Shown in pieces: positions 34,439 to 43,117 of a DNA stretch of 64,000 nucleotides. The notes under the pieces are model-generated. The model ran no database searches and was not told the DNA's origin. It saw only the letters and a list, made by a program, of their open reading frames with translations. Position numbers and translations under genes: made by a program. Numbering within the stretch: the first letter of the stretch is position 1; each line of letters starts with the position of its first letter. The DNA is from Croceicoccus naphthovorans (lineage in GTDB: Bacteria; Pseudomonadota; Alphaproteobacteria; Sphingomonadales; Sphingomonadaceae). Location: the NCBI RefSeq assembly GCF_001028705.1, contig NZ_CP011772.1, positions 1 through 64,000 on the forward strand, given 5' to 3'.

Positions 34439-36952
34439 TCAAATCTGTGCCATTGGTGCTGACGGCGGACACGTGACCCCAAGCGCCTTTATCTGACGAA
34501 GCACATGGAGCGCGCGCAGCTTGTCCGAGATGATCGCGGTTTCGGTGATTTCGAGTTCGAGCCGGCTGGCGGGCAAGCTCGATTCTAGTAGTGCCTCGGT
34601 CACGATTTCAACGAGATCGACTGCCATAAGCTGGATCGACGAAATGTTGACGGCAACACGCCAGGGTTCGGGCCAGCCAGCGGCTTCACGGCAGGCATTT
34701 CGTAGCACCCACTCACCAATCCGGACAATCTCTCCGCTCTCTTCCGCGATTGGTATGAACTCTGTGGGCGGAATCCAGCCATCGCGGAGATGTTGCCAGC
34801 GTAGCAGCGCTTCGTACCCGATCACCTCTTCGGTGGTCACGGACTTCTGCGCCTGGAAGACCAGGGTGAATTCATTGCGAGCGATGGCATCGCGAAGATC
34901 ATTCGCGAGCACCCGACGTTTACGCGCGGCCTCGTCCATGCCTTCCTCGTAGTAGCACGCGACGCGACCGATGGTGATCTTGGCCCGGTACATGGCGAGG
35001 TCCGCATTGTTCTGGACATGCTCGCGCGTCTCACCATCCGTCGGATAGACGGCGACGCCGATGCTGGCGCTAGTGTGAACGGCGAGCTCGTCAAGTTCGA
35101 TGGTGGTCGTTAGGCAGGCCTCGAGGCGGTTCACGAACTCGGATAGCTCGGCCTGATCCCCGAAAGGCTTGAAGGCGGCGAACTCGTCTCCGCCGAAACG
35201 GGCGAAACACTCGCCATCGGCAAGCATGGCCTTTGCCTTCTCGGCGGTCATCGCTAGAATCTTGTCGCCGGTCGCGTGGCCATAGGTGTCGTTGATTTCC
35301 TTGAAGCGGTCGAGATCGATCCCGATCACGGCAACCTTGGTTTCCGTGCCTTGTGCGCGGGTAATTTCATCCTCGAGGCGGTCTATAAAATTCAGCCGGT
35401 TTGGCAGACCGGTCAGGCCATCGTGCAAGGCCATGTGCTCGATATGGCGTTCAGCACGATAGCGTTCGGTGATGTCGTCAAATGTCGTGATCCATCCTCC
35501 GCCTTCCATAGGTTGATGAGCGATCGAAAGGATGCAGCTTTCGGTGAAGGGAACAATGAGGGCACCTCCGCTCGGCGAGAGAAGACAATCACGGTGCCGC
35601 TGCATCACTTCGTGCAGCAGCGCGGCCGGAACCGGCCCCCCCGCGCGTTGTTCGAGCCCGCAGCGGAAGACATCTTCAAAGGTTGTCCCCGGAGGGCATT
35701 TGTCGGGTGGAACCTCGAATATCTCGCTTACGCGCGAGTTGCTCATGATAAGCTTTTCATCCGGGCCGAACATGCAGAGACCGTGCTGCATGTTGGAGAG
35801 GGCGGCGTCCAGGCTCTGGGTCAGGGCAACCAGTTGATCCTGATCGCTTTTGAACCGCGACATGTCGCGCATGAATTTCGCAAATCCGTGACACACTCCC
35901 GCTTCATCGTAGACGGCCTCGATCGTGACATGTGCCCAGAAGCGGCTTCCGTCTTTGCGATAGCGCCATCCCTCTTCGTGGTATTCGCCATGTCTGCGCG
36001 CTTCTTCGAGAGATTTCGAAGGCAGACCGGCTCGCCGTTCTTCCGCGGAATAGAAGCGGCAATGCATGATGCCGATGGCCTCCATTGCAGTGTAGCCCTT
36101 GAGTCGTTCAGCCCCCGCATTCCAGGTCACGACGCGGCCGTCGGAATCGAGCATGAAGAGGGCGCAGTCGCGGATACCCTTCACGAAGATATTGAACTCA
36201 CGTTCGGTTTTACGCAGCGTCGTGCGTGCCTTCGCGCTAACCAATGCAATCACCGCCGCGAGCGACAGCGTGGCAAAGGCCATCCCGGCAATCGTCAGCG
36301 CCAGCGATGTGGGCGACAATAGCATGGTTCGAATGGCGCCTACGGGTGCCTGGACCAGCTGAACTCCAGCCATGCCCGTAAAGTGCAGCAGCAATATGGA
36401 CACGATGACAAGCAGCGCGGCCTTGGTGGCGCTTGCGCCACACTGCTGACTCAAGGCCAGCTTCAATGCGGGTGCTATTGGCAGGATGGCGAGCGGAACC
36501 GATGCCAGGACATAGGATGTGGACCACATGAACGTCCCTGCGAACCGGGCAGCTTGCATTCCGAGATAGTGCATGGCGGCAATGCCAATGCCGATCACGA
36601 TCGCCGAGATCCAGCGTTGGGACCATCGGGGCGAGCCCAGCGCGATCCGAAAGCCGAAATATGTGGCGCCAATTGCAACCAGTAACGAGGCGATGGTGGG
36701 TGCCGCGGCATAGACGATCGGCAGTCCCGGATTGTATCCGAGCATGGCGACGAAATGCGTCGCCCAAATTCCGAAGCCGCTGACGATCCCGGTGACCTGC
36801 AGCCATTTGGCTCTTTCGCGGGAATCGCTGTCGCGCGCTTGCCGCAGAAGAAGTACCGAGACTATCGATGCCGCGACACAGATCAGCAGCGCCACTGCCA
36901 GAAATCGGGGGTCGTGTTCGTCACGTATACAGTAAAGCAGCCTGGGCATCAC
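34439..36952 (-). CDS. MHYT-PAS-PAS-GGDEF-EAL signalling protein, EAL truncated by the IS
   Basis: 837 codons. An MHYT sensor of about seven membrane helices covers residues 1-250 (motifs THFVAM, MHYLGM and LHFTGM). A PAS domain (FVKGIRDCALFMLDSDGRVV), a second PAS-like domain, and GGDEF (RFGGDEF near 582, intact A-site) follow. EAL begins at about 700 (EALLRWQH, NISSIQL, ELEITET). The EAL domain stops after LGVT at 34472; the final residues CPPSAPMAQI come from the IS3 end. The DDFGTGYSS loop and later catalytic residues are lost, so cyclic-di-GMP hydrolysis is not expected. Synthesis may remain if the protein is stable. Confidence 0.85.
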   Translation of the reverse strand: MMPRLLYCIRDEHDPRFLAVALLICVAASIVSVLLLRQARDSDSRERAKWLQVTGIVSGFGIWATHFVAMLGYNPGLPIVYAAAPTIASLLVAIGATYFGFRIALGSPRWSQRWISAIVIGIGIAAMHYLGMQAARFAGTFMWSTSYVLASVPLAILPIAPALKLALSQQCGASATKAALLVIVSILLLHFTGMAGVQLVQAPVGAIRTMLLSPTSLALTIAGMAFATLSLAAVIALVSAKARTTLRKTEREFNIFVKGIRDCALFMLDSDGRVVTWNAGAERLKGYTAMEAIGIMHCRFYSAEERRAGLPSKSLEEARRHGEYHEEGWRYRKDGSRFWAHVTIEAVYDEAGVCHGFAKFMRDMSRFKSDQDQLVALTQSLDAALSNMQHGLCMFGPDEKLIMSNSRVSEIFEVPPDKCPPGTTFEDVFRCGLEQRAGGPVPAALLHEVMQRHRDCLLSPSGGALIVPFTESCILSIAHQPMEGGGWITTFDDITERYRAERHIEHMALHDGLTGLPNRLNFIDRLEDEITRAQGTETKVAVIGIDLDRFKEINDTYGHATGDKILAMTAEKAKAMLADGECFARFGGDEFAAFKPFGDQAELSEFVNRLEACLTTTIELDELAVHTSASIGVAVYPTDGETREHVQNNADLAMYRAKITIGRVACYYEEGMDEAARKRRVLANDLRDAIARNEFTLVFQAQKSVTTEEVIGYEALLRWQHLRDGWIPPTEFIPIAEESGEIVRIGEWVLRNACREAAGWPEPWRVAVNISSIQLMAVDLVEIVTEALLESSLPASRLELEITETAIISDKLRALHVLRQIKALGVTCPPSAPMAQI

Positions 36953-37327
36953 TGCTAACCGCTAGCGAGCACTGCCTTGCCGAAGACCTAATACACACAG
37001 ATATGAGTGCTATTTGAATATGGCATCGTTCGCAAAGGCTGGCAGCAGCGTGTGCTACCCATAGTGCGCGACATCGCAGCATATCCACAACTTCGCCTTT
37101 CTAGGACGCATCGGTTGTCTCAGACATCTGAGGGCGTCGCGGTAGGCGCCGGTTGATCGTCCTGCAGCGCGAGCTATCCTCGCTTCGGAAAGGCGGCCAT
37201 CTGCGGCCTGATTTGTGAAGCGAGTATTTGCCACGTGCCAAATGCCGAAAGGGCGGCTGATGGGTGCAGGGCGGAGGCGCCGACTGAAAGGTTGGGAGAG
37301 AATGTTTCCACGCAGTGCGGAGTTTTG
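36953..37327. other. Non-coding gap upstream of the beta-lactamase-like gene
   Basis: 375 bp between divergent genes. No supported coding frame and no long inverted repeat. It must hold the promoters of the GGDEF-EAL gene and the beta-lactamase-like gene; none is clear enough to place. Confidence 0.5.
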
Positions 37328-38446
37328 ATGATTTCAGGTGTTTCAGGCAGGTCGTTGGTTGCGATGGTTATAAGTGCTGCAGTGCTTGCTGGCTGCGTCA
37401 GCGGCGCGAAGATCGTGCCGCCCGCGCGCAAAGCACCGTACGGGTCGGATGGAGCGCGGATGTCGGGCCATCGCTCGATGCAGACCTCGCAAATACCGTC
37501 GGATCCCGGCTTCCGCCGTCCGCCCCCGGGTCTAAACGATCGTATATTTCAGCTATGGCGAGCCTTTCCGGGCAGGACGGGGATCGCCGTGCAGCGCGTC
37601 GACGGCGAGTGGGCTATCGCCCAGCGCGGCGGTGACCTGTTCCCCCAGCAGAGTGTTTCGAAGCTGTGGGTAGCACTCACCGCGCTTGATGCGGTGGATC
37701 AGGGCCAGCTCAGCCTCGACCATGACGTCCGCATCGGACCCGGCGATCTGACCCTGTTCCATCAGCCGATCGCCGCCCGCGTCCGTTCCGAAGGTTCGGT
37801 AACGATGACTGTTCGCGATCTCATCGAAAGTGCGATCACGCAAAGCGACAACACGGCGAATGACAGCCTGCTGCGCTCCATCGGCGGGCCCGATGCCGTG
37901 CGAAGCTTTATCGCCCGAAAGGATCTGGGACCCATTCGTTTCGGACCAGGTGAGCGGCTGCTGCAGTCAGGAACCGCTGGGCTGACTTGGCGGCAGGCTT
38001 ATTCGGTCGACCGCTCATTTCAGCGAGCGCGCGCCGCGCTTCCCGAGGCACGGCGCAAGGCGGCGATGGATGCCTATCTAGCTAATCCGGTCGATGGAGC
38101 GACGCCTTCGGCGATCGCCAGCGCGCTGACCCGGCTGGCGCGTGGTAGTCTCCTCTCCCCGGAATCGACCAGCTATCTGCTGGACGTGATGAGCCGGACC
38201 CGGAGCGGGCCGAAGCGGCTCAAGGCGGGCCTGCCGCAGGGCTGGAAATTTCTCCATAAAACCGGGACCGGGCAGAATTTTCGGGGGATGACCGCCGGCT
38301 ACAATGACATCGGCATTGCTACGGCGCCCGATGGGACGCGCTATGCCATCGTCGTGATGCTGCGCGATACGACCGCCACGGTGCCCGCGCGCATGGCCCT
38401 GATGCAGGCCGTGTCGGGCGCGGTCGCCGAATTTCACGGGCGCTAG
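37328..38446 (+). CDS. Class A beta-lactamase-like serine hydrolase, lipoprotein
   Basis: A 372-residue protein from ATG 37328 (GGAG 6 nt upstream). A lipobox VLAGC (Cys23) implies membrane anchoring. The penicilloyl-serine motifs are present: SVSK at about 109-112, SDN at about 174-176 and KTG at about 311-313. The omega loop reads AYLANPVDGATPS; counting back from its Asp, no Glu falls at the Ambler 166 position, and no ExxLN is seen. Either the general base is elsewhere or the protein is a divergent penicillin-recognising hydrolase. Resistance should not be assumed. Confidence 0.75.
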   Translation: MISGVSGRSLVAMVISAAVLAGCVSGAKIVPPARKAPYGSDGARMSGHRSMQTSQIPSDPGFRRPPPGLNDRIFQLWRAFPGRTGIAVQRVDGEWAIAQRGGDLFPQQSVSKLWVALTALDAVDQGQLSLDHDVRIGPGDLTLFHQPIAARVRSEGSVTMTVRDLIESAITQSDNTANDSLLRSIGGPDAVRSFIARKDLGPIRFGPGERLLQSGTAGLTWRQAYSVDRSFQRARAALPEARRKAAMDAYLANPVDGATPSAIASALTRLARGSLLSPESTSYLLDVMSRTRSGPKRLKAGLPQGWKFLHKTGTGQNFRGMTAGYNDIGIATAPDGTRYAIVVMLRDTTATVPARMALMQAVSGAVAEFHGR

Positions 38447-38676
38447 ACGACGAACTGGCGGCTGGAGGTCGTTGGAGGAAAATACCGCCTTCGTTGGCGC
38501 AGTTGCTGACGTTGTTTCGCTCAAGCAGATTTGCGAAGTGCAGTTCTTGCGAGCCGCGAATGGGACACCGGGGCTGCATGAACGTATCGGTTCGATCTCC
38601 TCCAGAGACTGGCCTTGCGCTTTTTCCAGGGCATGGCATCCACGTCTGGAAAATCCTTCAGGGCTGACAACGTTAG

Positions 38677-38698
38677 TTTGCTGCGCTAGCGCAGCAAA
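38677..38698. promoter_or_regulatory. 22-bp perfect palindrome before a small membrane-protein gene
   Basis: The arm TTTGCTGCGCT repeats in inverse and ends 3 nt before the ATG at 38702, covering the expected Shine-Dalgarno. It could be a repressor operator or a start-codon-masking hairpin. It includes GCTAGC at its centre. Confidence 0.45.
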
Positions 38699-38701
38699 AC
38701 C

Positions 38702-39064
38702 ATGCCTATGGGATTGAACAGGTTACAGACGATCTGGCGCGGCGTGACGCTTGCCGTCCTGCTTGTCGTTTCCTTGCACACGATCGCACCGATTGACCTG
38801 TCCGTTGGACCGCAATCCGGTTCGGCCTTCAGCGCCTTTACAGGCGATGTCGCCCTGGCCTGCAGGGAACAGACAGCCTCACAACAGAAATTGCGCTCTG
38901 ACAAGCCCGAGCCACCTGTGCTCGTGCTTCCGACACGCATTGCTCTGGATTCCGTCAGCTTCAATCCGGACTCTGAAGTTTGCTGGCAAAGTCCGAGGGG
39001 ACCGCCTGTCGGACCGCGATCCCGATATTCTCCCCTCAATCCCAGAGCGCCGCCGGTCGCATAA
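38702..39064 (+). CDS. Hypothetical exported or membrane-anchored protein
   Basis: A 120-residue protein with one hydrophobic segment (VTLAVLLVVSLHTIAPIDLS, about 15-33), signal-anchor-like. The rest is Pro-rich with two Cys and a tail PRSRYSPLNPRAPPVA. I recall similar small proteins in sphingomonads but no function. There is no clear Shine-Dalgarno apart from the palindrome just upstream. Confidence 0.45.
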   Translation: MPMGLNRLQTIWRGVTLAVLLVVSLHTIAPIDLSVGPQSGSAFSAFTGDVALACREQTASQQKLRSDKPEPPVLVLPTRIALDSVSFNPDSEVCWQSPRGPPVGPRSRYSPLNPRAPPVA

Positions 39065-39257
39065 GCCGTCGCTCCCGTGATCGATGCACGGGATTGTTGT
39101 TGTTCGCGCGAACAACGCATTGCGGAAATGCCATGCGGACGATTGCCTCGTTCCGGTAACGGCTGTCGCAACCGCGCTACGGCGCGAGTTTGCCGAACCG
39201 GGCCCGGTGCTGGCGGCGATCCGTACATCTTCCGCATTCTACGGAAATGCAAACAAG

Positions 39258-39560
39258 ATGAATTGTATCAAGGAACATGCCGCCGGGGCAGAAGCGCGCC
39301 GGTTGGAGATTGAGCGCATGATTGCGCGTTATCCGGAACTGGAAGGTGAGGAATTGAACCGGACGCTGAGCTATCTCAAGCGCGAGGCGTCCGCCATGGA
39401 TCAGGCGATGATCGCCTCCAATCCCGATATCATGCGGCAATACCGGCAACTAAGCCGCGATCATTACCTCGACCGGTTGCGCCCGTCGCAGCTTGCCCTC
39501 GCCACGATAGTCGCGTTGGTGATTGTCGTGGCTCTCATCTTGGCGGTGATTTTGCTATAG
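39258..39560 (+). CDS. Small tail-anchored membrane protein
   Basis: About 100 residues from ATG 39258 (MNCIKEHAAGAEARRLEIER). The N-terminal 75 residues are charged and helical (MIARYPELEGEELNRTLSYL). The last 22 are a single membrane span (LALATIVALVIVVALILAVILL without a tail), a tail anchor. An in-frame ATG at 39084 would add 58 residues with poor coding character. Function unknown. Confidence 0.5.
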   Translation: MNCIKEHAAGAEARRLEIERMIARYPELEGEELNRTLSYLKREASAMDQAMIASNPDIMRQYRQLSRDHYLDRLRPSQLALATIVALVIVVALILAVILL

Positions 39561-39972
39561 TGGCGTCGGCTATACGGGCAATCGTCGCGTGCCAAAGGGG
39601 ACCGTTCGATTTGCCCGTATGGCGAATGACCCGCAATCGACATTCGATGGCTGCCGGCTGCTGAGATCACATGCACTTGCACGCTATTGTGCCTATGTTC
39701 CGTCATGCCGGCTACAGTCCGTCAGGAGCCTGGCGTTTTCGGGGCGTGTGATGCCAAGATGTGCTTGCGTCCAACAGGAGGTGCCGGCTGTCGGGGCTCT
39801 TGCGGACATTCCGGCAAGGCGATCGATGGACAATTCTGGATTGACGCCGGAAGCATGTGATACCGGCCACCGCGGCCGATCCTGGAAACGCCAACACCTC
39901 CTGCATCCGATAAAACGGGATAGGATGGGCGCAGACGCTGACACACTGACGGGACCCGGCTAAGGGATCAGC
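39561..39972. other. Gap without a supported gene
   Basis: 412 bp. Open frames exist on both strands but lack a Shine-Dalgarno, domain or sensible composition. Nothing else was seen. Confidence 0.45.
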
Positions 39973-40140
39973 ATGGCTTTGCTCTGCCTTATCGGTCGTC
40001 ACAGACCCTCGATGTCCTCGATCACGCGCGGCAAGAATGGCGGCTATGCAGGCCTGTGCGATGGCTGCGGTCTACCGCTTGAACGGGCGGAGAAAGGACC
40101 ATGGCGGGCCAGCGAACCCCTGACATCTCGCCAGCGTTAG
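39973..40140 (+). CDS. Small CxxC protein, 55 aa
   Basis: A frame of 55 residues: MALLCLIGRHRPSMSSITRG, then KNGGYAGLCDGCGLPLERAE, then KGPWRASEPLTSRQR. The LCDGCGLPLE knuckle with the early Cys and His looks like a small zinc-ribbon. I recall similar short proteins in sphingomonad genomes. There is no strong Shine-Dalgarno. Function unknown. Confidence 0.5.
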   Translation: MALLCLIGRHRPSMSSITRGKNGGYAGLCDGCGLPLERAEKGPWRASEPLTSRQR

Positions 40141-40209
40141 ACCGTTTGCGACATCGGTAGATTATCCGCTCTCTTGTTTCTTGCCGTTTCCTGACAACAG
40201 GATACCAGG

Positions 40210-40602
40210 TCAGTTGCAGGGCAATGTCGGGCAAGGATCGGTTTCGTCAATGGGGTCCAGCGTCGTGTCGAGATCGTGCGGCAGCTTTCTCAGCTTCTTG
40301 CCCTTGAAGGGCCAAATGCGCTGATTGGCATCCTCCGTATCGTCTGCATTGCCACCGCCCGAGCCATCCGTCGCCGCCTGAGGGGCTTTGTAAAGCGCAT
40401 TTTCATGGGTCGTTCCGGAGGCCTCGTGCAGCGGGTTCTCGCCGGATTTTCTCGTATCCGTCTCAACGGGTTCGGACTGGACCGCCTGAGGCTGGCGCCT
40501 ATCCGGTTCAGCCGTCTGCGCATTGCTGGCGGCTGTAAACGCCATCGTGCCCGCTACGATCATACCCGCGAACCGGGCTGTCCTGTATGAGCGTGTGACC
40601 AT
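40210..40602 (-). CDS. Small secreted hypothetical protein
   Basis: A 130-residue protein read from ATG 40602, chosen for the GGGAGAGGGAAC upstream. Signal peptide: FAGMIVAGTMAFTAASNAQT, cleavage near 25. The mature part is polar and acidic (PDRRQPQAVQSEPVETDTRK, DTEDANQRIWPFKGKKLRKL) and ends with a PCPTLPCN cysteine pair. No recognised domain. Confidence 0.6.
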   Translation of the reverse strand: MVTRSYRTARFAGMIVAGTMAFTAASNAQTAEPDRRQPQAVQSEPVETDTRKSGENPLHEASGTTHENALYKAPQAATDGSGGGNADDTEDANQRIWPFKGKKLRKLPHDLDTTLDPIDETDPCPTLPCN

Positions 40603-40843
40603 TGGTTCCCTCTCCCTGTCTGGCATAATCATCGAGGCGTTCACTTATCATCGCGTCAACATGAACTGCGCCCTAATGCACGGTTGGCGATGATGCAGAT
40701 GCGTGGATCATGGAGGGCTCACGTTGTCTTCGCGCTGGCGCCTTTCATTGCCGGTCTATTTGGCATGAAAATCGGTATAATATTAGCATGTTTTAGCGTA
40801 ATGGCCGCAAGCAACAAAATTTGGAAGCAGGAAAATCAGCGTC

Positions 40844-41119
40844 ATGCGCAGCGATAGGCAGCAATCAGCGCGACAACTCCGACGTATGGTCAAATGGATC
40901 ATTATGGCAGGCGTCTTGATGGTCGTCGGCGCGCTTCTCTATCTGCGAGCAATGGATGCATGGAGCACCCATGCCGTTATCGCGACGGTTCTGGGTGTGT
41001 TCCTCTCCGTCCTTCTGGGCTGCGGATTGTTCGCGCTGGCTTTCTATAGCGACAAGAGCGGTCACGATGAGGACGTGAGCAATACTACGTCAAAACGCAA
41101 TGATGAGCATGACGTGTGA
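40844..41119 (+). CDS. Small two-span membrane protein
   Basis: A 91-residue protein. The basic N-terminus (MRSDRQQSARQLRRMVKW) is followed by two hydrophobic helices (about 18-35, IIMAGVLMVVGALLYL; and 43-68, AVIATVLGVFLSVLLGCGLF) and an acidic tail. Its stop overlaps the start of the degenerate porin frame. Function unknown. Confidence 0.6.
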   Translation: MRSDRQQSARQLRRMVKWIIMAGVLMVVGALLYLRAMDAWSTHAVIATVLGVFLSVLLGCGLFALAFYSDKSGHDEDVSNTTSKRNDEHDV

Positions 41120-41906
41120 TGTCTCCTTGGAAGCGCTTAGCAAAAACCGACGCGATTGACGTGGACCTGACGATAATGGGCCTATCCTCGCAAATTCAGG
41201 GGTTACCACTGGAATCCCCTACGGAAACTTCTCGCCGGAGGGCAGCACCGGGATTGCTGACGAGGACGTGGCAACGCTCGATTCCGCGACCAAGGTAGAC
41301 TGGTCACGGCTCAGTTTTGGCACCGCCTATAATCTCTTCGAGAGTAGTGAAGCCTTTGCGGAAATAGCACGTTTCGTGCTGTCCGGCTATGTCGATGTGG
41401 AATTGAGCGACACCGACATCAGAACCGCGCCGACCGGCACCTGCACGGTCGAACGTTTCGCCTTCAGCTTCGACCAGGCCCGCGTTCACGACCTCAAGGA
41501 AAGAACGTACGGGCTTGGCCTCAAGATGGAGTATGCAATGTCCCTCGCCGAGAGGCTGGGTCTGAAACTGAATGTGGAAATCGGCCCTTACCTCTATGAT
41601 TTCAAACGAGAAATAACCGAGACCGACCGGTCCAGCTTTATTCTCCCGCTCGACAATGAGTTTGCGCTGAACTCCACCGAAAGCGATAGCGGCGTCGGTC
41701 TGAGGGCACACGCCCTACTCAAGCTTGAATATGATCTCGGCGGCGGCTTTACCATCGGCGCCGCGGGCTCCTATGCCTGGCGCTCGGACGGGCGGGGCGT
41801 CTTTGTGCCTAAGTCCGGCGTCAGACCCTTGGCGGACAAACGACCATGCTACGCCGGGAGGAGCGCGATGAATTCGGCGTGAGAGTGATCCTTGAGATCC
41901 CGTTCG
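41116..41906 (+). pseudogene. Degenerate outer-membrane beta-barrel gene
   Basis: An N-terminal piece (DLTIMGLSSQIQG) changes frame at about 41200 to GVTTGIPYGNFSPEGSTGIA, then VDWSRLSFGTAYNLFESSEA. It continues as alternating barrel strands (YGLGLKMEYAMSLAERLGLK, GGGFTIGAAGSYAWRSDGRG) to about 41820. Another frame change gives MLRREERDEFGVRVILEIPF at the end, a typical barrel C-terminus. No signal peptide remains. This is a remnant of a porin-like protein. Confidence 0.55.
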
Positions 41907-42093
41907 GGGGGTCGAGGCTCGCCGCCGCGGAGGCCGTCCCGGCGGTGTCAAACCTTGAGAGGAAAGCGGCAAGGTGGCCCCTTGCTGAGCAATAAACCCA
42001 ATGACAAACTGTAATATCTCCTCATAGTTGCCGTTTAGCCTCCTAGAGGCTGTGGGAAGAGCTATAGCGTCCTATCAATAAGGGAGAAGAGAT

Positions 42094-43083
42094 ATGTGGC
42101 GGGCCTTCGTTGCCAGTTTGGCGCTGACCGTATTCGCGCAAGGAAGCATGGCGCAGGCGCGCAACATCGTCATCACTAACGATGATGGCCTTTCGAACAA
42201 TGTCGTGGCGCTTTACAAGGCCCTGAAGGCGGAAGGGCACGATGTTGTGGTGTCGGTGCCATGCACCAACCAGAGCGGTATGGGCACCGCGCTCAAGATC
42301 GGCAGGCCGGTCGTGCCATTGGAGGCAGCCTGCCGCGCCGATGCCGCGCAGCCGGGAGACCCCGGAACGGGCGCAATGACGCGCCAAGACCTTGTCGCAG
42401 GCGACTTTTTCTATGTAGACGGCACGCCCACCATGGCGATGCTCTATGGTGTCGATGTCGTGGCGGCGAAGCGGTGGGGCAAGGCGCCGGATCTCGTCCT
42501 GTCCGGCCCCAACGAGGGGCAGAATGTCGGCGCGATCATTCTGAGTTCGGGCACGGTAAGCGCCGCCCAGGGCGCAGCGGTGCGGGGCATTCCGGCGATC
42601 GCGCTCAGCGCCGGTGGGCGTACGGTCGACGACAAGGCCTTCAGCAACCCGGATTCGGCCCGTGTGGCGCAGCTTTCTGCCGAGTTGGTCGGTCGGCTCG
42701 ACAAGCTGGCGGGAGAGGCTTCGCTCTTGCCCAGCGGCATGGCGCTCAATGTCAACTTTCCGGACAAGCTGGAAGGTGCGAAATGGCGAAGTGCCCGCAT
42801 CGGAACGTACAATGCCTATGAACTGCGCTTTGTCGACGACATGGCGGCATCGAGTTCACCCGAAATGGTTGCCATGGCCAAGGAGCACGGCATGGAAATC
42901 CCGCACCTGCCCGGGCTTTCTGCGCAAAGGGATACCGGAACGCCGACCGCGATGCAGGCTGACGACGAGTCCGTTGTCTACAAGACCGCAATCTCGGTCA
43001 GCCCGATGCAAGCCGGATACGAACCTGTTGCGTTTGAGGGCTGGGGGCGCTGGCTGGTGGGGGCGCTTAACTCGGACGAATAG
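42094..43083 (+). CDS. surE: Exported SurE-type 5'/3'-nucleotidase
   Basis: A 329-residue SurE fold: NIVITNDDGLSNNVVALYKA (metal-binding DD), VPCTNQSGMGTALK, and LSGPNEGQNVGAIILSSGTV. Unlike canonical cytoplasmic SurE (about 250 aa), it has a signal peptide (AFVASLALTVFAQGSMAQA, residues 4-22) and a longer C-terminus. It would act in the periplasm as a nucleotidase or acid phosphatase. It is convergent with the RND efflux operon. Confidence 0.85.
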   Translation: MWRAFVASLALTVFAQGSMAQARNIVITNDDGLSNNVVALYKALKAEGHDVVVSVPCTNQSGMGTALKIGRPVVPLEAACRADAAQPGDPGTGAMTRQDLVAGDFFYVDGTPTMAMLYGVDVVAAKRWGKAPDLVLSGPNEGQNVGAIILSSGTVSAAQGAAVRGIPAIALSAGGRTVDDKAFSNPDSARVAQLSAELVGRLDKLAGEASLLPSGMALNVNFPDKLEGAKWRSARIGTYNAYELRFVDDMAASSSPEMVAMAKEHGMEIPHLPGLSAQRDTGTPTAMQADDESVVYKTAISVSPMQAGYEPVAFEGWGRWLVGALNSDE

Positions 43084-43117
43084 GCCAGCCGGCAACAGGG
43101 TTGGCCAACCAAAGAGG

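Larger units (their letters stand above)
32943..34471 (-). mobile_element. IS3-family insertion sequence (1529 bp)
   Basis: Two overlapping transposase frames lie between imperfect terminal inverted repeats: left TGTTCGTCGTCAGAACATTC (from 32943) and right, inverted, TGTCCGCCGTCAGCACCAAT (from 34471); both then have GGCACA. The flanks TTGGAT and CGTGAC show no 3-4 bp target duplication. Each side is a different broken gene, so the copy marks a rearrangement rather than a simple insertion. Confidence 0.8.

Noticed and set aside
35276..36322. 348-codon plus-strand open frame
   Set aside because: Antisense to the PAS-GGDEF part of the signalling gene; shadow frame.
41222..41234. GGAAACTTCTCG match to the repA leader
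   Set aside because: Lacks the inverted arm and lies in the barrel remnant; chance similarity.
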